Origin: Cyclobacteriaceae bacterium
GTDB lineage: Bacteria; Bacteroidota; Bacteroidia; Cytophagales; Cyclobacteriaceae
Direction: 5' to 3'
Assembly (NCBI GenBank): GCA_030584025.1
Contig: CP129487.1
Location: 1,612,001-1,676,000, forward strand
DNA length: 64,000 nucleotides
Of this stretch, positions 54,184 through 63,978 are shown one piece after another. Both the position numbers and the translations under genes were made by a program. The notes under the pieces were generated by a model. That model did not search any database, was not told where the DNA came from, and saw only the letters and a program-made list of their open reading frames with translations. Position 1 is the stretch's first letter, and every line of letters starts with the position of its first letter.

Positions 54184-57100
54184 CTATGTATTTTTTAATC
54201 CCATGGAGCAAATAATTTGTGGTTCGCGCTTCACATCAGGTTCATTGGAATGTATGCACAACCGGTCTTCTTCACGAAGGGATACCACCAGGTTTGCGAG
54301 TGTACTATCATCAGCACCTGCCTTTAATTGACGGCCAATAATTTCTTTGGCCGCTTCTTTTAATGGAAAGCGATAAATGTCATCAATAGCACGGCTTAGT
54401 TCTTCCGTTACAAATAGTGTATTCTTAAACTCCTCATAGTATCGCTTTAAGTGCATGTAAATACGGTATCGCACACTGGTTTGTCTGCCCAGCTGTCCGC
54501 CAACATTATTTTCAATGTCTTTAATGTAGTCGAGTGCTTTTCCCAGCAAGGCATGATGATTATCCAATTTATAAAGCGCTTTTGTATCAGGCTGACATTG
54601 TGCGGCCTTTAAAATGGTGAGTTGAGATTGCGTAATGATCTCTCCTTCTTTATTAACCCAGGCAAGAATATCGTTATCATCTGCTGTTCGTGAATACACA
54701 ATCACACCTTCTTTTTGTGGTTCATCGCTATTCTGCTTAGTGGCATAGACCACATTGGGCATATCGGGTATGGTCTTCTGAAGGCTAGGGTCGTGGTCTG
54801 TTGCATTTTTCCAGATCTGGTAAGCATACGAGGCCAGATCGACTTCACCATCATCTTCTTCATCCAGAATGCCGGATTGTTCGCTATAAAGCGCTTCAAG
54901 CTGACTTCTGATCTTTTGGTTATCAAAAAAGATTTCATCCGGAGAACTCAATACTTCATCGCTTTGCTCTAATCTGGTTTTAAGTCGTGAACGTAGCCGG
55001 ATAATCTTTTCAATTCCATCTTCGGGTAAAAACGAATAGCAATAGATTTTCTCTGATTTTTGTCCAATACGATCCACACGTCCTGCCCGCTGAATCAATC
55101 GGATGATAGCCCAAGGCAAATCATAATTTACGATTACGTGGGCATCCTGAAGGTTTTGACCTTCACTGAGTACATCCGTACTTATCAACACACGAATTTC
55201 TTTATCTGCAGAAGTTGAAGCACGCTTTTCATTGCTTACCGGGCTAAAACGATAAGCAAATGAAGTGGGATCGTCAGCATCACCGGTAACACATTCGATG
55301 TCTGCTACACCTCTCTTTTGAAGATTCTCTTTTAGATAAATGGCCGTGTCGGCAAATTGAGTGAATACCAAGACCTTTTCTTTACCGTGTTTTTTCTGAA
55401 TTAGATTTTGCAATGTATTGAGCTGCCGATCTTCCTTAGGATTCCAGTCTTTGCCCAAGTGGAGTATTTTCAAAAGTTCGCGACTATCGGATAACAATGC
55501 AGCTTTTAGTTTCTGTGAAAACAAATGACTGCCAATCCAATCAAAACGTTTGTGATATTTCCTATTTAGAATATCATAAACGCGCTCAGCCTGATTGAAG
55601 TAATCATCTTCATCCAGAATCAGATTAATTTTATCACCATTATCCTCTAAAGCTTCCTGATCTTGATCCTCCAGATAGTCATCCAGCATGGCCACGTCCT
55701 GTTTACCAATAGGGAAGGGGAGTTTGTTTTCAATGGCATAAATGAAAAGGAAGTTCCTCAGGATATGCCTGCTGATGGAGAGCAGGAAGGAGTGACCACT
55801 GCTTTCCAATCGCTTAAAAAGATTAGTACGGGCAAATCCTTTAAGTCGCGCGCCTGCACGACCAAGATTCGCCTGAATTACGAGTTCGTCTTTGGTAGCC
55901 GCTGGTACAGGCTGCTGCTCCATGTAAATATCCAATCCCAGACCATACCGAGGAAGATTCAAATGATTGATGATTTCAACGATTGAATCGCTATATAACT
56001 TGGCGTATTGATCATGTGGATCATTCTGGTCAAAGTGATACTCAACCTTTTTGGGAATCCGTTCAGGGAAGAAGGAGCGAGTGCCGTCAGCAAAAGTCAG
56101 AAACTTCCTGCCTGTCGCTGAATCAGTTTCAGTATAGTATTGTTTAATGAAACTTCTTGTTCTACGCACGAGGTATAAGCGCATCAATTCACGCCAATCA
56201 TCTGGGAAATGACTCTTTTCAAAAGCTGAGATGCTACGAATAGGCGTTTGATATTTGCCTACGAATTGAACTTTGCCGCCTATGCTTTCTATGAATTGTT
56301 CTGGGGCAATACCCAAATCAGCTTCTTCGGGAAGAAATAGACGAAGCTGGTTTGATAAATCAATGTAGCTTTTATTAAACGGTGTTGCCGAAAGCAAAAT
56401 CACTTTGCTATCATTCAAATGAATATATTCCTGAATAGCTTTATACCGCTTGCCCTCACGATTTCGAAGGTTATGACTTTCATCAATGATGACAAGGCGA
56501 TATCGCCTCATTTTAGGCAGAACTGTTTGTGCTTGTGTAACCGAGATAACTCTTGCTCTTAGCTGATACTTATGCACATAATCCTCCCACATGTGCACAA
56601 GATTTTTTGGACAGATGATGAGTGTCTCTAGAAAGAAATCATCCTCAAAAACCTTAGCAAGGGCTGTGGCAGTAATTGTTTTACCTAATCCCACCACATC
56701 ACCAATGATAACGCCACCACGTTTGTTCAAGTGATGCGCAGCCACTAAAACAGCTTTTTGCTGAAACTCCAATAGTTGCTTTTCAAAAACGCGTGAAAGT
56801 TTAAACTCAGAAAGACCAGATCGTGCTTCACGACTTAAGTGGTAAGCTATTTTTAAGTAGATGTGAAAGGGTTCTAAAAGTTTGTCGGCAGCCCAACTGT
56901 TATCAATAATGTGCGCGAGTTCCTCAGAAATATCAATGCAAAACTTATCATCCCATCTGTCATTGAACCATTTCGATAGTTTGTTGCTTGCATCTTTGTC
57001 TAACACATCAACATTCAATTCACCTTGTAAGGAGAGACCGGAAAGCGTTAAGTTGCTGCTTCCTACATAGCCAATGATTGGATTGATCTTGTCATCCCGG

Positions 57101-57534
57101 AAACAGAGGTACAATTTGGCGTGCAGGGGATGACGGAGAAAGAGTTTAACCACAACTTTACCTTTCTTGATCTGATTGGATAGTTGCCTTAAGCCTCGTT
57201 CATCATCTTCTGTGGGGATACCAATGGTAAGCTGCTCTCTAAACTTTTCAGCGAGTTTTTTCCGGATGAGAATCGCTTGCTGATTATCGATGGGCTGTTG
57301 CTCTATCCTTGAGAAATACTCCTGGATTAATTCGTCATCCGGCTTTTGCATTCCTACCAAAAGCCGACAGCGGTTATCATCATTACCTTCCCAGCCTTCA
57401 ATGTACCTGGCAACCTGTTTCCATCCACGAAGATTAAAATACCCAACACAGAAATCGGCACGTCTTGAAACTTCCAGTGAATCCTTTAGCCCTTGAATAA
57501 GATGGTTCTCAATGTTGTCGAATATAACTGGCAT
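54184..57534 (-). CDS. SNF2-type helicase with N-terminal PLD nuclease domain
   Basis: A protein of about 1116 residues from the start at 57534 (MPVIFDNIENHL); the frame is open 74 codons further but that part is unlike the family. A phospholipase D-type nuclease lies at about 25-200, with motif HPLHAKLYL and GSSNLT near residues 133-155. A SNF2 helicase follows: GDVVGLGKTI (Walker A), IIDESHNLRN (DESH), LSATPF, FTQFADT, TDVLSEGQNLQDA and QRAGRVDRIGQ (motif VI). It is the motor-nuclease expected to cut unmodified DNA together with the methyltransferase encoded downstream. The C-terminal about 200 residues are unassigned. Confidence 0.88.
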   Translation of the reverse strand: MPVIFDNIENHLIQGLKDSLEVSRRADFCVGYFNLRGWKQVARYIEGWEGNDDNRCRLLVGMQKPDDELIQEYFSRIEQQPIDNQQAILIRKKLAEKFREQLTIGIPTEDDERGLRQLSNQIKKGKVVVKLFLRHPLHAKLYLCFRDDKINPIIGYVGSSNLTLSGLSLQGELNVDVLDKDASNKLSKWFNDRWDDKFCIDISEELAHIIDNSWAADKLLEPFHIYLKIAYHLSREARSGLSEFKLSRVFEKQLLEFQQKAVLVAAHHLNKRGGVIIGDVVGLGKTITATALAKVFEDDFFLETLIICPKNLVHMWEDYVHKYQLRARVISVTQAQTVLPKMRRYRLVIIDESHNLRNREGKRYKAIQEYIHLNDSKVILLSATPFNKSYIDLSNQLRLFLPEEADLGIAPEQFIESIGGKVQFVGKYQTPIRSISAFEKSHFPDDWRELMRLYLVRRTRSFIKQYYTETDSATGRKFLTFADGTRSFFPERIPKKVEYHFDQNDPHDQYAKLYSDSIVEIINHLNLPRYGLGLDIYMEQQPVPAATKDELVIQANLGRAGARLKGFARTNLFKRLESSGHSFLLSISRHILRNFLFIYAIENKLPFPIGKQDVAMLDDYLEDQDQEALEDNGDKINLILDEDDYFNQAERVYDILNRKYHKRFDWIGSHLFSQKLKAALLSDSRELLKILHLGKDWNPKEDRQLNTLQNLIQKKHGKEKVLVFTQFADTAIYLKENLQKRGVADIECVTGDADDPTSFAYRFSPVSNEKRASTSADKEIRVLISTDVLSEGQNLQDAHVIVNYDLPWAIIRLIQRAGRVDRIGQKSEKIYCYSFLPEDGIEKIIRLRSRLKTRLEQSDEVLSSPDEIFFDNQKIRSQLEALYSEQSGILDEEDDGEVDLASYAYQIWKNATDHDPSLQKTIPDMPNVVYATKQNSDEPQKEGVIVYSRTADDNDILAWVNKEGEIITQSQLTILKAAQCQPDTKALYKLDNHHALLGKALDYIKDIENNVGGQLGRQTSVRYRIYMHLKRYYEEFKNTLFVTEELSRAIDDIYRFPLKEAAKEIIGRQLKAGADDSTLANLVVSLREEDRLCIHSNEPDVKREPQIICSMGLKNT

Positions 57535-57915
57535 CCGTTGCGCGTAAGAAGTGGGACAAATAGGGTCAAAGTCTAAATATAAGGTTTTCGGGTCAAAAAC
57601 TGCGATTTTTAGGCCCAAAGTACGATTATCCTGTAATGATATTTGCTTGTTATGACATTTCATGTCACGTGTGGTGAAGCCTATTGCTTTCAATCCAACC
57701 AACCCTTTATGTTTGGGTATGGCGTTGGTAAATGGGTTATACAAGATTAAATTCAACAGGCGTTACCACCTCATGCGGATAGGTACGCCTAGCGGCAAGA
57801 AGATGTTTAAGCTGGATCATGGAGATTGGGAACCCTTAGAGAAACTCAAAAAGCCTACCTGGCTGGATTTATGAAATGAAATATGATTAGCTTTAATTAT
57901 TAACGCAAAAGAAAA
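57535..57915. other. Intergenic promoter region between divergent helicase and unknown gene
   Basis: The gap is 381 bases if the helicase starts at 57534. It presumably holds the promoter of the defence operon. A short open frame (57662-57874 on the plus strand, about 70 aa) lies in it, with a GC-rich 3' part. I could not recognise it and give it no gene status here. Confidence 0.4.
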
Positions 57916-58587
57916 GTGCAGCACCCGTGGCGAATATATAAGTACTGTAATTCACTTCATGGTGCATTAAAAATTAACTTTCTCATCAAACAGGGAAATT
58001 TCGATTCTGATTCTATTAACGTGGATGGGTTATTCATTCATGGATATGAAAAGATTGATAATAATGATAGGACAGCTCATATTCATGATAGAGATATAAT
58101 ACTTATTCATGAATACCCTGGTAAATGTAATATCAAGGTACTGGGCAAAGCCGCTGTAACCAAGGCTATTATTAGAAGGTTCAAGCCAAAATCTGATCGA
58201 TCAGTAATACTTTGTGGTAATGCAGATAGTTATTACAAGACCCTTGCAAAGTCACTAGGAATTGAGGTCATCGTTATGCGGGAGCAAAAACACTCGGCTA
58301 CAAAAGTTCAAGTTGAGGAGAAGAAAAAAACAACACTCAAACCTGTTCATGACTCTAATTATGAAAATATAGTTGAGAGCATTAATACAAAACTTCCAAA
58401 GAAGAAATTTCTTCCACAAGTATGGAGTAAGTTTCAGGGTATGACTTACGGTGAATTGGCACGCAGTTACCCTCACGTACTTTTGAAATTTATCAACAAA
58501 AGGAAAGAACTTGATATCCCTGCTGAAGTTTTCGAAGAACTGATTATGATCGCTTCAACTGAGATAAGTAGACAGATGGAATCATGA
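57916..58587 (+). CDS. Unknown 223-residue protein divergent from the helicase
   Basis: I do not recognise the family. The only start in a suitable place is GTG at 57916. The first two-thirds are mixed alpha/beta (HGYEKIDNN, RSVILCGNADSYYKTLAKSLGIEVIVM suggests a Rossmann-like strand-helix-strand). A lysine-rich linker follows, then a helical C-terminus. It belongs to the island by position and reads opposite to the defence genes. It could be a regulator or a cargo gene. Confidence 0.5.
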   Translation: MQHPWRIYKYCNSLHGALKINFLIKQGNFDSDSINVDGLFIHGYEKIDNNDRTAHIHDRDIILIHEYPGKCNIKVLGKAAVTKAIIRRFKPKSDRSVILCGNADSYYKTLAKSLGIEVIVMREQKHSATKVQVEEKKKTTLKPVHDSNYENIVESINTKLPKKKFLPQVWSKFQGMTYGELARSYPHVLLKFINKRKELDIPAEVFEELIMIASTEISRQMES

Positions 58588-58689
58588 TGGTTTTTTTAGA
58601 AAACAGGGAAGGGGTTTTAGTAATTTCCTAGAGGCAACCACTATCGTAAGCTGGTGTTAAATCAAGTTACTATCACAGCTTAGCCTACT

Positions 58690-59070
58690 TTACTCTCCGT
58701 ATAAAATAAAATCAAAATAGACTGAGTCTCCCTTACTCATACGGACCATCTTGTAATTGGCGGCCAGTCGACCAAATACGTTTGGTTCATCTACATATGT
58801 AATGGTTAGTGTCTGACCAATCAGCGATGAATCAAATTGATGAAAAATGGGTTCAATGTCCCGATATCGTATACGGTAGCGCGTATTATCTAATGTATCA
58901 TTTATAGCAAATATTTTAGGATACATTTCTACGGATCCGACCATAACATCCTTTGTTTTTGTAAATGATTGACGAGGCATGGAACGAACTAGGCAAGTCC
59001 TAAATTCCAGTGCAATAAATATTAGTACAGAACTAATAATTACGATTTTAATAATCTTTTGTGTGTTCAT
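58690..59070 (-). CDS. Small membrane-anchored protein of unknown function
   Basis: A 126-residue protein with one N-terminal hydrophobic helix (about residues 6-22) and a soluble beta-rich domain after it (RYRIRYRDIEPIFHQF, LTITYV, DSVYFDFILYGE). The ATG start and the compact strand pattern support a real gene. It converges with the unknown gene upstream. No family recognised. Confidence 0.5.
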   Translation of the reverse strand: MNTQKIIKIVIISSVLIFIALEFRTCLVRSMPRQSFTKTKDVMVGSVEMYPKIFAINDTLDNTRYRIRYRDIEPIFHQFDSSLIGQTLTITYVDEPNVFGRLAANYKMVRMSKGDSVYFDFILYGE

Positions 59071-59569
59071 AAATCGATTCTGTTGAGAAAATTCATACTA
59101 ATTACATTAACAATTAAAATATAGATAATTAAAATACCAAGGCTTTGTAAATCTATTTCGCTGACAGGCTGGCCATGTAAAGGTATAATGTTTCTACTGG
59201 TTGTTAATGGTTAATGGAGTAATGAGTTTATTAATAGGTCTTGCTATGTCGATGTTTGACGCTAGAATAAATTCGATAAAATAAGTAAATATAAAAGCCT
59301 TTCCTTCAGGAACCGTTTAGCTATTTATCCCGCAAAAAGTAATGTGTTACGATAAAGCCTATCTGGCTAAAAATGTCACTTCTTCTAAATAATGCGACCA
59401 ATGAAGCTTGTTTGGGCTTGTGTAACTACAAGAATTGAGACTTTCTCTCTTAATAATTGATACTGAATTACTTTTTCACAGCAGTAAATGCGACTAAAGA
59501 AATCATAGAAAATTTATTATATATAAAGAGTTAATTATCAGATAGTTAAAAAATTTATCATACTAGAAA
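59071..59569. other. Intergenic AT-rich region (499 bases)
   Basis: No gene, hairpin or repeat is seen. It precedes a kinase ATPase fragment and may contain the decayed 5' part of that kinase gene, but no coding trace is evident. Confidence 0.4.
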
Positions 59570-59800
59570 ATGTCCCATCAAATTTCCATTGAAATCAGTG
59601 ATAATGGCATTGGCATGGACGGGGCAATTAAGGCGAATGCTTTTCAGATGTTCTTCAGAGGCCATGAGAAATCTCAAGGTATTGGATTAGGGTTATTTAA
59701 AGTCAAGATGATTGTTGAGAAGTTAAAGGGAAAATTGGATTTAATATCAGATGAAGGAACAGGTACAACCGTGAAGATGATTATTCCGTTTTCAAACTAA
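59570..59800 (+). pseudogene. Histidine-kinase ATPase domain fragment
   Basis: 76 residues that match the end of a HATPase_c domain: DNGIGMDG is the G1 box, GIGLGLFKVKMIVEKLKG is the G2 region, and EGTGTTVKMIIPF is the terminal strand. The N box and the whole phosphorylation and sensor part of a kinase are missing. The first codons after ATG already lie inside the domain, so it is a truncated remnant unless expressed as a bare domain. Confidence 0.7.
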
Positions 59801-59935
59801 GGAATGTTTTACTATTTGGATACTGAATTCAGAAACTCACTGAAATCTTTATAGGGCGCAAGATATGATCTTATTTTATGGAGAGAACAGTAAAAATGGG
59901 TTATCAGATAATGGCTTAAGTTGGCTTTGAGGAAG

Positions 59936-59960
59936 AATAGAGCCCAGGATGGGCCCTATT
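59936..59960 (+). terminator. Intrinsic terminator-like hairpin followed by T-run
   Basis: Arms AATAGAGCCC and GGGCCCTATT (one mismatch) enclose a 5-base loop AGGAT and are followed by TTTTTCAATTTTT on the plus strand. It would end transcripts from the kinase fragment side. On the other strand the T-run is weak, so it may also serve as a minor end signal for the convergent haloperoxidase-like gene. Confidence 0.65.
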
Positions 59961-60009
59961 TTTCAATTTTTGGTTTGCATTTTTCGAATTAACTTAAATG
60001 CGAATCATT

Positions 60010-61344
60010 TTAGTTGAGTTTATTCATGATTAACTTACGTGAAACAAATTCCCCTATTTCGTTTCCTAGCTTATTACTGACTTCGCACGTATGGTAATAG
60101 TGTATGCCTCCATAAAATCTGGCCCAGATATTTTCTTCAGCGGCATGACGAAAGGAGGTAAAGGATCTGCTGGGGATTCCGAATTCTAACTCTGTTGTAT
60201 CTGTAAAGGCGATCTGATCACCAAAAACTTCCGTAAGTACAGCGGCAGCTGCTGCTGAGGTGGTGGTATGCCCGGCTGTATATTCTGGAAAAGGAGGTGT
60301 TTGTAAATAGGGACGCCACTCAGGATCAATATGTTGGTTGATTACGGTTTCAGGTCGAACATAACTGTGTTCATATTTCTCGTTCCAGCATTGTATAAAA
60401 GCTTCAAATAGCGCTATGGATGTTTTAGCATAGGCACACACCAGTTTTGGGAAATCAGCTTGTACAGCAGCGCCTCCGATACCAGCAATCCCCATCCAAT
60501 GACCCGGTGGTGAGAATTTTTTGGTCGAGTACATAACGTGACCGACTACATTTAGTTTGAAGGGATTGTCATCCCAGAAGTCAGCCATATGTCTTTGATC
60601 GTCAGTAAGGGTTTCGCTGGCCCTTTTAAGTTTGACTGCTTCTTGGTAGAATGCACTACTGGTATCCGAAACATTATATGGAAATGGGGGAGGTGCTGAG
60701 ATTTGATTGGCGCTATCCATCACCAAGGGCCGTATTTGATTCCAGGCGGGTTCAACTGCCTCTGCATACATGGGTGGGGTAGGAATCCAACGGCCAGGTT
60801 CTTGCGTAACGTTGAATTTTATAGCAGTACGTGTTTGCAAATAGTTATCATCTTTAGCCCAATCCAATATGGCCTGTGCAATGGCGGTAGAAAATTTTTC
60901 TGTGGCTTTAAGTGTTGCATTAGGCATACCGAATTGTTTGGCTTCCCGTTTTAAACTATCTACATACTTTTCTAACAAACTTTCAGAAAAAGTTAATTCA
61001 ACACCTACCTTGCAAAAAGCAAGCACAGCTGCAAATTCGAAATCAATGCTTTTCGTATTTTCAGGTTGAGGCATGGGTTTTAAACCATTCAGTTGTCCTG
61101 ACAATGACTGAAACTCTTCAGGATACCCCGCTGCAATGCATTCATATGCCGCAATATTGGCATAAGTGTAGTTGCGGTTGGCAACCGGTGGAGTAAAATT
61201 ATCGTGCATGACTACACGGTTAAGTTCAAATACTGTTTGGGTATATAATTTAGTATTTGTTGTAAATGCCCGGTAATCCTTTGTTTCGGTCGAACAGCTA
61301 AAGCAACATGCAGCTAGCGAAAGGATGATTAAATAAATTCTCAT
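60010..61344 (-). CDS. Vanadium-dependent haloperoxidase / PAP2-like lipoprotein
   Basis: A 444-residue exported protein: the signal peptide ends with lipobox CFSC, so it is probably a lipoprotein. The PAP2/vanadium-haloperoxidase core is in the C-terminal half: KRASETLTDDQ, PGHWMGIAGIGG, PEYTAGHTTTSAAA (phosphate/vanadate loop with the catalytic-type His), and ARFYGGIHYYHTCE. Family members bind vanadate to oxidise halides or hydrolyse phosphate esters. Which activity applies here cannot be told from the sequence. It lies 23 bases after the class II ribonucleotide reductase gene on the same strand. Confidence 0.8.
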   Translation of the reverse strand: MRIYLIILSLAACCFSCSTETKDYRAFTTNTKLYTQTVFELNRVVMHDNFTPPVANRNYTYANIAAYECIAAGYPEEFQSLSGQLNGLKPMPQPENTKSIDFEFAAVLAFCKVGVELTFSESLLEKYVDSLKREAKQFGMPNATLKATEKFSTAIAQAILDWAKDDNYLQTRTAIKFNVTQEPGRWIPTPPMYAEAVEPAWNQIRPLVMDSANQISAPPPFPYNVSDTSSAFYQEAVKLKRASETLTDDQRHMADFWDDNPFKLNVVGHVMYSTKKFSPPGHWMGIAGIGGAAVQADFPKLVCAYAKTSIALFEAFIQCWNEKYEHSYVRPETVINQHIDPEWRPYLQTPPFPEYTAGHTTTSAAAAAVLTEVFGDQIAFTDTTELEFGIPSRSFTSFRHAAEENIWARFYGGIHYYHTCEVSNKLGNEIGEFVSRKLIMNKLN

Positions 61345-61367
61345 AATATATAATTCTCACCGTTATT

Positions 61368-63218
61368 TTATTGAATAACACATGCTCCCCCTGCACACGC
61401 AGCTTCAGCCTGCAGATCCGTTGCATCATCGGGTTCATAGATGTTAGAAAGGTCAATGGCATGTAGTGATGCTTCTAATTCTTCAAAGTGCTCCTTGCTG
61501 ATATCTTCAAATGGAGGTTGTTTGTAATTCCCATTGTCGTAAGGTAAAACACTAAGTCCATTATAGCTGGCTTTGTTTAACCACATCCAGTGCCCAACTT
61601 TTTCCCATTCATCGTCTTTAATCGACACCGTTGCCGACACGTTGTTAGCATTGTACCCTAACCGATATCCGTTTCGTACCCACTGAATGTTAAAGTGCTT
61701 GATCCGTTCCAGCATCTGCATTACATCTTCATTCCGCAAAATGCTGTCTTCGGGCGATTTCTGCGGAATGCACACGATGGCTTGTTTGCTGTTGAGTAAA
61801 TCGTCTTCCAATAATTCAGTATGGTTTATGCGGAGGTACTCATATAGTGCTTCATTCTTTCCTATACGCATCCTACGCAAGTAGTAATCATTATGCCATG
61901 CATGAATTCCTGATGATGTCCCTAACACCAAAGAACTGGTGCCAGAGGGCTTTATTGTTGTACATCGTGCCGCAAATGAAATACCTATTTTAGCAGACAC
62001 TTCAATGTTAATATGTTTAACTTCTTCTGCTGCTTCACGTAAATCTAGTTTGGCCACTCTTCCACTGGCAATGCCCGTCATGCCAACTCCAATAAGCGCA
62101 TCCTGCTCGGTAGTATTTTTCCACTCATCACGCAAGTAGTGAAAATCGGTAAAGCCAGCTTGTAAGGTGCCTAGGAATCCCGCTACACGTGCACGGTTGT
62201 TTAGCTCCTCCTGATTCTCTACATCGGAAACATTGACTTCACATAAGTTGCAAAACTGGAAGGGACGTAGCGCAATTTCACAGCAAGGATTAGTTCCCCA
62301 ATCGGGGTGATTGCTGAAGTAAAAACCGGGTTCGCCAGCACCTGACAGTTCAATCTTTTTCCACAGATCAAGAAATTCTTTTTGCGTGGTATGTTCTCGC
62401 GAGAGCACAGCCGAGTTATTTGCGCGACCCCGTTGCTCGTTCAGTTCCCACCAATTTCCAAACTTACAGGTCAACATTTCCTCATCATCTAGGGAGAACA
62501 AGGAAATCATGGCTGATCTACGAATGCCCCCTGCAAGCACCGCGTTGGCTATATGGCACATGATGTCATGACATTCCAGCGGGGTGAGTTGTTCCCCGTT
62601 TTCTTTTCGATCCAAAATTGCTGTAACATGCGCATGACAAACCTTTAATGGTTCCGGGCCGGGTGCTTTGCCCCCTGCTGTTACCAGGCGTGCGCCTTTT
62701 GGTCGTATGTCGGAATAGTCGAAATCAGGCATTGCTTCATTTTGTCCAAAGTAAGCCTTCATAATCATTTTGATGGAATCGGCCCAACCTTCCAGACTAT
62801 CACCAATCAGAAATCTTCTGCGCTTTTCTGCTTTTTGTATCGGAGGAAGTTTCGCTACATGATGTTGTTGAACTGAAAAACCCACACCTGTTCCACCTAA
62901 CAGCAAAAACATCGCCTCCTGAAATGCCCGGATATCATCTACCGGCATATAGGCGCAGTTATAAATGCGACTGTTATTCTTAACAATTGGAGCGCCAGCA
63001 AATTGCATGGCACGCATAGATGGCAATACCTTTTTTTGCAATACCCACTGCATATTCTCCTGAATTTCATCAGTAATGTGTGGATATTTATCAATCATCA
63101 TAGCTTCGTATCGCGCGCAGATTTCGGGCCATAATTCTCTACGCTGCAATTCAGGCAGGTAGCGCGCATACTTCATGTAAATGACAATGTCACTGAGGAT
63201 TTCTTGATTGAGTTCCAT
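61368..63218 (-). CDS. nrdJ: Adenosylcobalamin-dependent ribonucleoside-triphosphate reductase (class II)
   Basis: A 616-residue enzyme that makes deoxyribonucleotides, with a B12 radical replacing oxygen or iron chemistry. Landmarks: RIYNCAYMP (redox Cys), LLLGGTGVGFSVQ, NPCCEIALRPFQFCNLCEVN, which contains the thiyl Cys near residue 325 and the Asn-x-Cys-x-Glu active triad, GGIRRSAMISL, PSGTSSLVLGTSSGIH, and a C-terminal CAGGAC pair for re-reduction. It is shorter than the Lactobacillus enzyme (739 aa). No cobalamin riboswitch fits in the 55-base gap upstream. Confidence 0.9.
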   Translation of the reverse strand: MELNQEILSDIVIYMKYARYLPELQRRELWPEICARYEAMMIDKYPHITDEIQENMQWVLQKKVLPSMRAMQFAGAPIVKNNSRIYNCAYMPVDDIRAFQEAMFLLLGGTGVGFSVQQHHVAKLPPIQKAEKRRRFLIGDSLEGWADSIKMIMKAYFGQNEAMPDFDYSDIRPKGARLVTAGGKAPGPEPLKVCHAHVTAILDRKENGEQLTPLECHDIMCHIANAVLAGGIRRSAMISLFSLDDEEMLTCKFGNWWELNEQRGRANNSAVLSREHTTQKEFLDLWKKIELSGAGEPGFYFSNHPDWGTNPCCEIALRPFQFCNLCEVNVSDVENQEELNNRARVAGFLGTLQAGFTDFHYLRDEWKNTTEQDALIGVGMTGIASGRVAKLDLREAAEEVKHINIEVSAKIGISFAARCTTIKPSGTSSLVLGTSSGIHAWHNDYYLRRMRIGKNEALYEYLRINHTELLEDDLLNSKQAIVCIPQKSPEDSILRNEDVMQMLERIKHFNIQWVRNGYRLGYNANNVSATVSIKDDEWEKVGHWMWLNKASYNGLSVLPYDNGNYKQPPFEDISKEHFEELEASLHAIDLSNIYEPDDATDLQAEAACAGGACVIQ

Positions 63219-63273
63219 GGTTGTGGTAAGTTTTAGTTTAAAAAATAGTTACGGGCTTTTTATACAATACCGT

Positions 63274-63978
63274 TCAGGTACCTTTATATATTTCGCTTTC
63301 TAATGTTAAGGCTTGGGGAAAAAGAATATCGTTTTCAAGTTTGATAAGCTTGTTCAATGATTTCTCTAAACGTGCTACCTGGTTTCTAATGGTCTTGTAG
63401 CTATTATCTTTATCGGTGATGCAAAAATATTCACTCACTTTTTTTACTTCAGTCATGATTTGTTGTGTGGAGGCATGTTCATTTTCCAGTCGCTCAATCG
63501 GATACTGAAAACGAAAAGTAGGCTGGCAGCTCACACCTGAATTTTTATATTTTTTGGACCAAACAGCTATAAACTCGGGAAACAGAATCATTTCTTCCTT
63601 ATATAGGTGCATCTCTAATTGTTCAGCCAGTATTTCAATATTTACTTTAATTGTTAATAATTCAAGGGTGAAGGAGCTATAACGTTTTGTAGCCTTTTCA
63701 AGCGAACGCGTCAGTATAGATAATCGCCTTTTAACTTGATCATGTTCGTTCATGGTTTCGCTAAGCAGTTTGTCCATAGGTGTGGATGAAAACTGTAAGG
63801 ATTTTATTTCCTCTTTAACATGAATGGGATTTACGGAGCATGTTTTGCATGCCTCCTCGAACTCCATTTGACGGCACCGCAAGTAGTGAAGACCGTATTT
63901 TCGCATGATGCGGGCACTGGAAGGCTGAAGGTTTAAAAGTTCACGAATTGTCATATCAATCAGTAATGGATATACCAA
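63274..63978 (-). CDS. RIC/ScdA/YtfE-like di-iron repair protein, atypical
   Basis: A protein of 226-234 residues (Met at 63978 or Met9 at 63954). An N-terminal DUF542 domain (MTIRELLNLQPSSARIM, EEACKTCSVNP) is followed by a hemerythrin-like domain with MNEHDQ, HLYKEEMILFPEF, RLENEHASTQ and KLENDILFPQ. Family members repair iron-sulfur clusters after nitric oxide or oxidative stress. Two features are odd. The usual CCGG motif in DUF542 is replaced by LRCR, and the last iron-ligand His region reads LIKLENDILFP without the usual His. Function may be altered. It lies 55 bases upstream of the ribonucleotide reductase. Confidence 0.75.
   Translation of the reverse strand: MVYPLLIDMTIRELLNLQPSSARIMRKYGLHYLRCRQMEFEEACKTCSVNPIHVKEEIKSLQFSSTPMDKLLSETMNEHDQVKRRLSILTRSLEKATKRYSSFTLELLTIKVNIEILAEQLEMHLYKEEMILFPEFIAVWSKKYKNSGVSCQPTFRFQYPIERLENEHASTQQIMTEVKKVSEYFCITDKDNSYKTIRNQVARLEKSLNKLIKLENDILFPQALTLESEIYKGT

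Noticed and set aside
57662..57874. 70-codon plus-strand frame in the helicase promoter region
   Set aside because: It overlaps the minus-strand upstream frame, has no recognisable domain, and the helicase probably starts downstream of it; it might be a remnant.
63219..63273. Cobalamin riboswitch before the class II ribonucleotide reductase
   Set aside because: The gap is only 55 bases and no B12-box-like sequence is seen.
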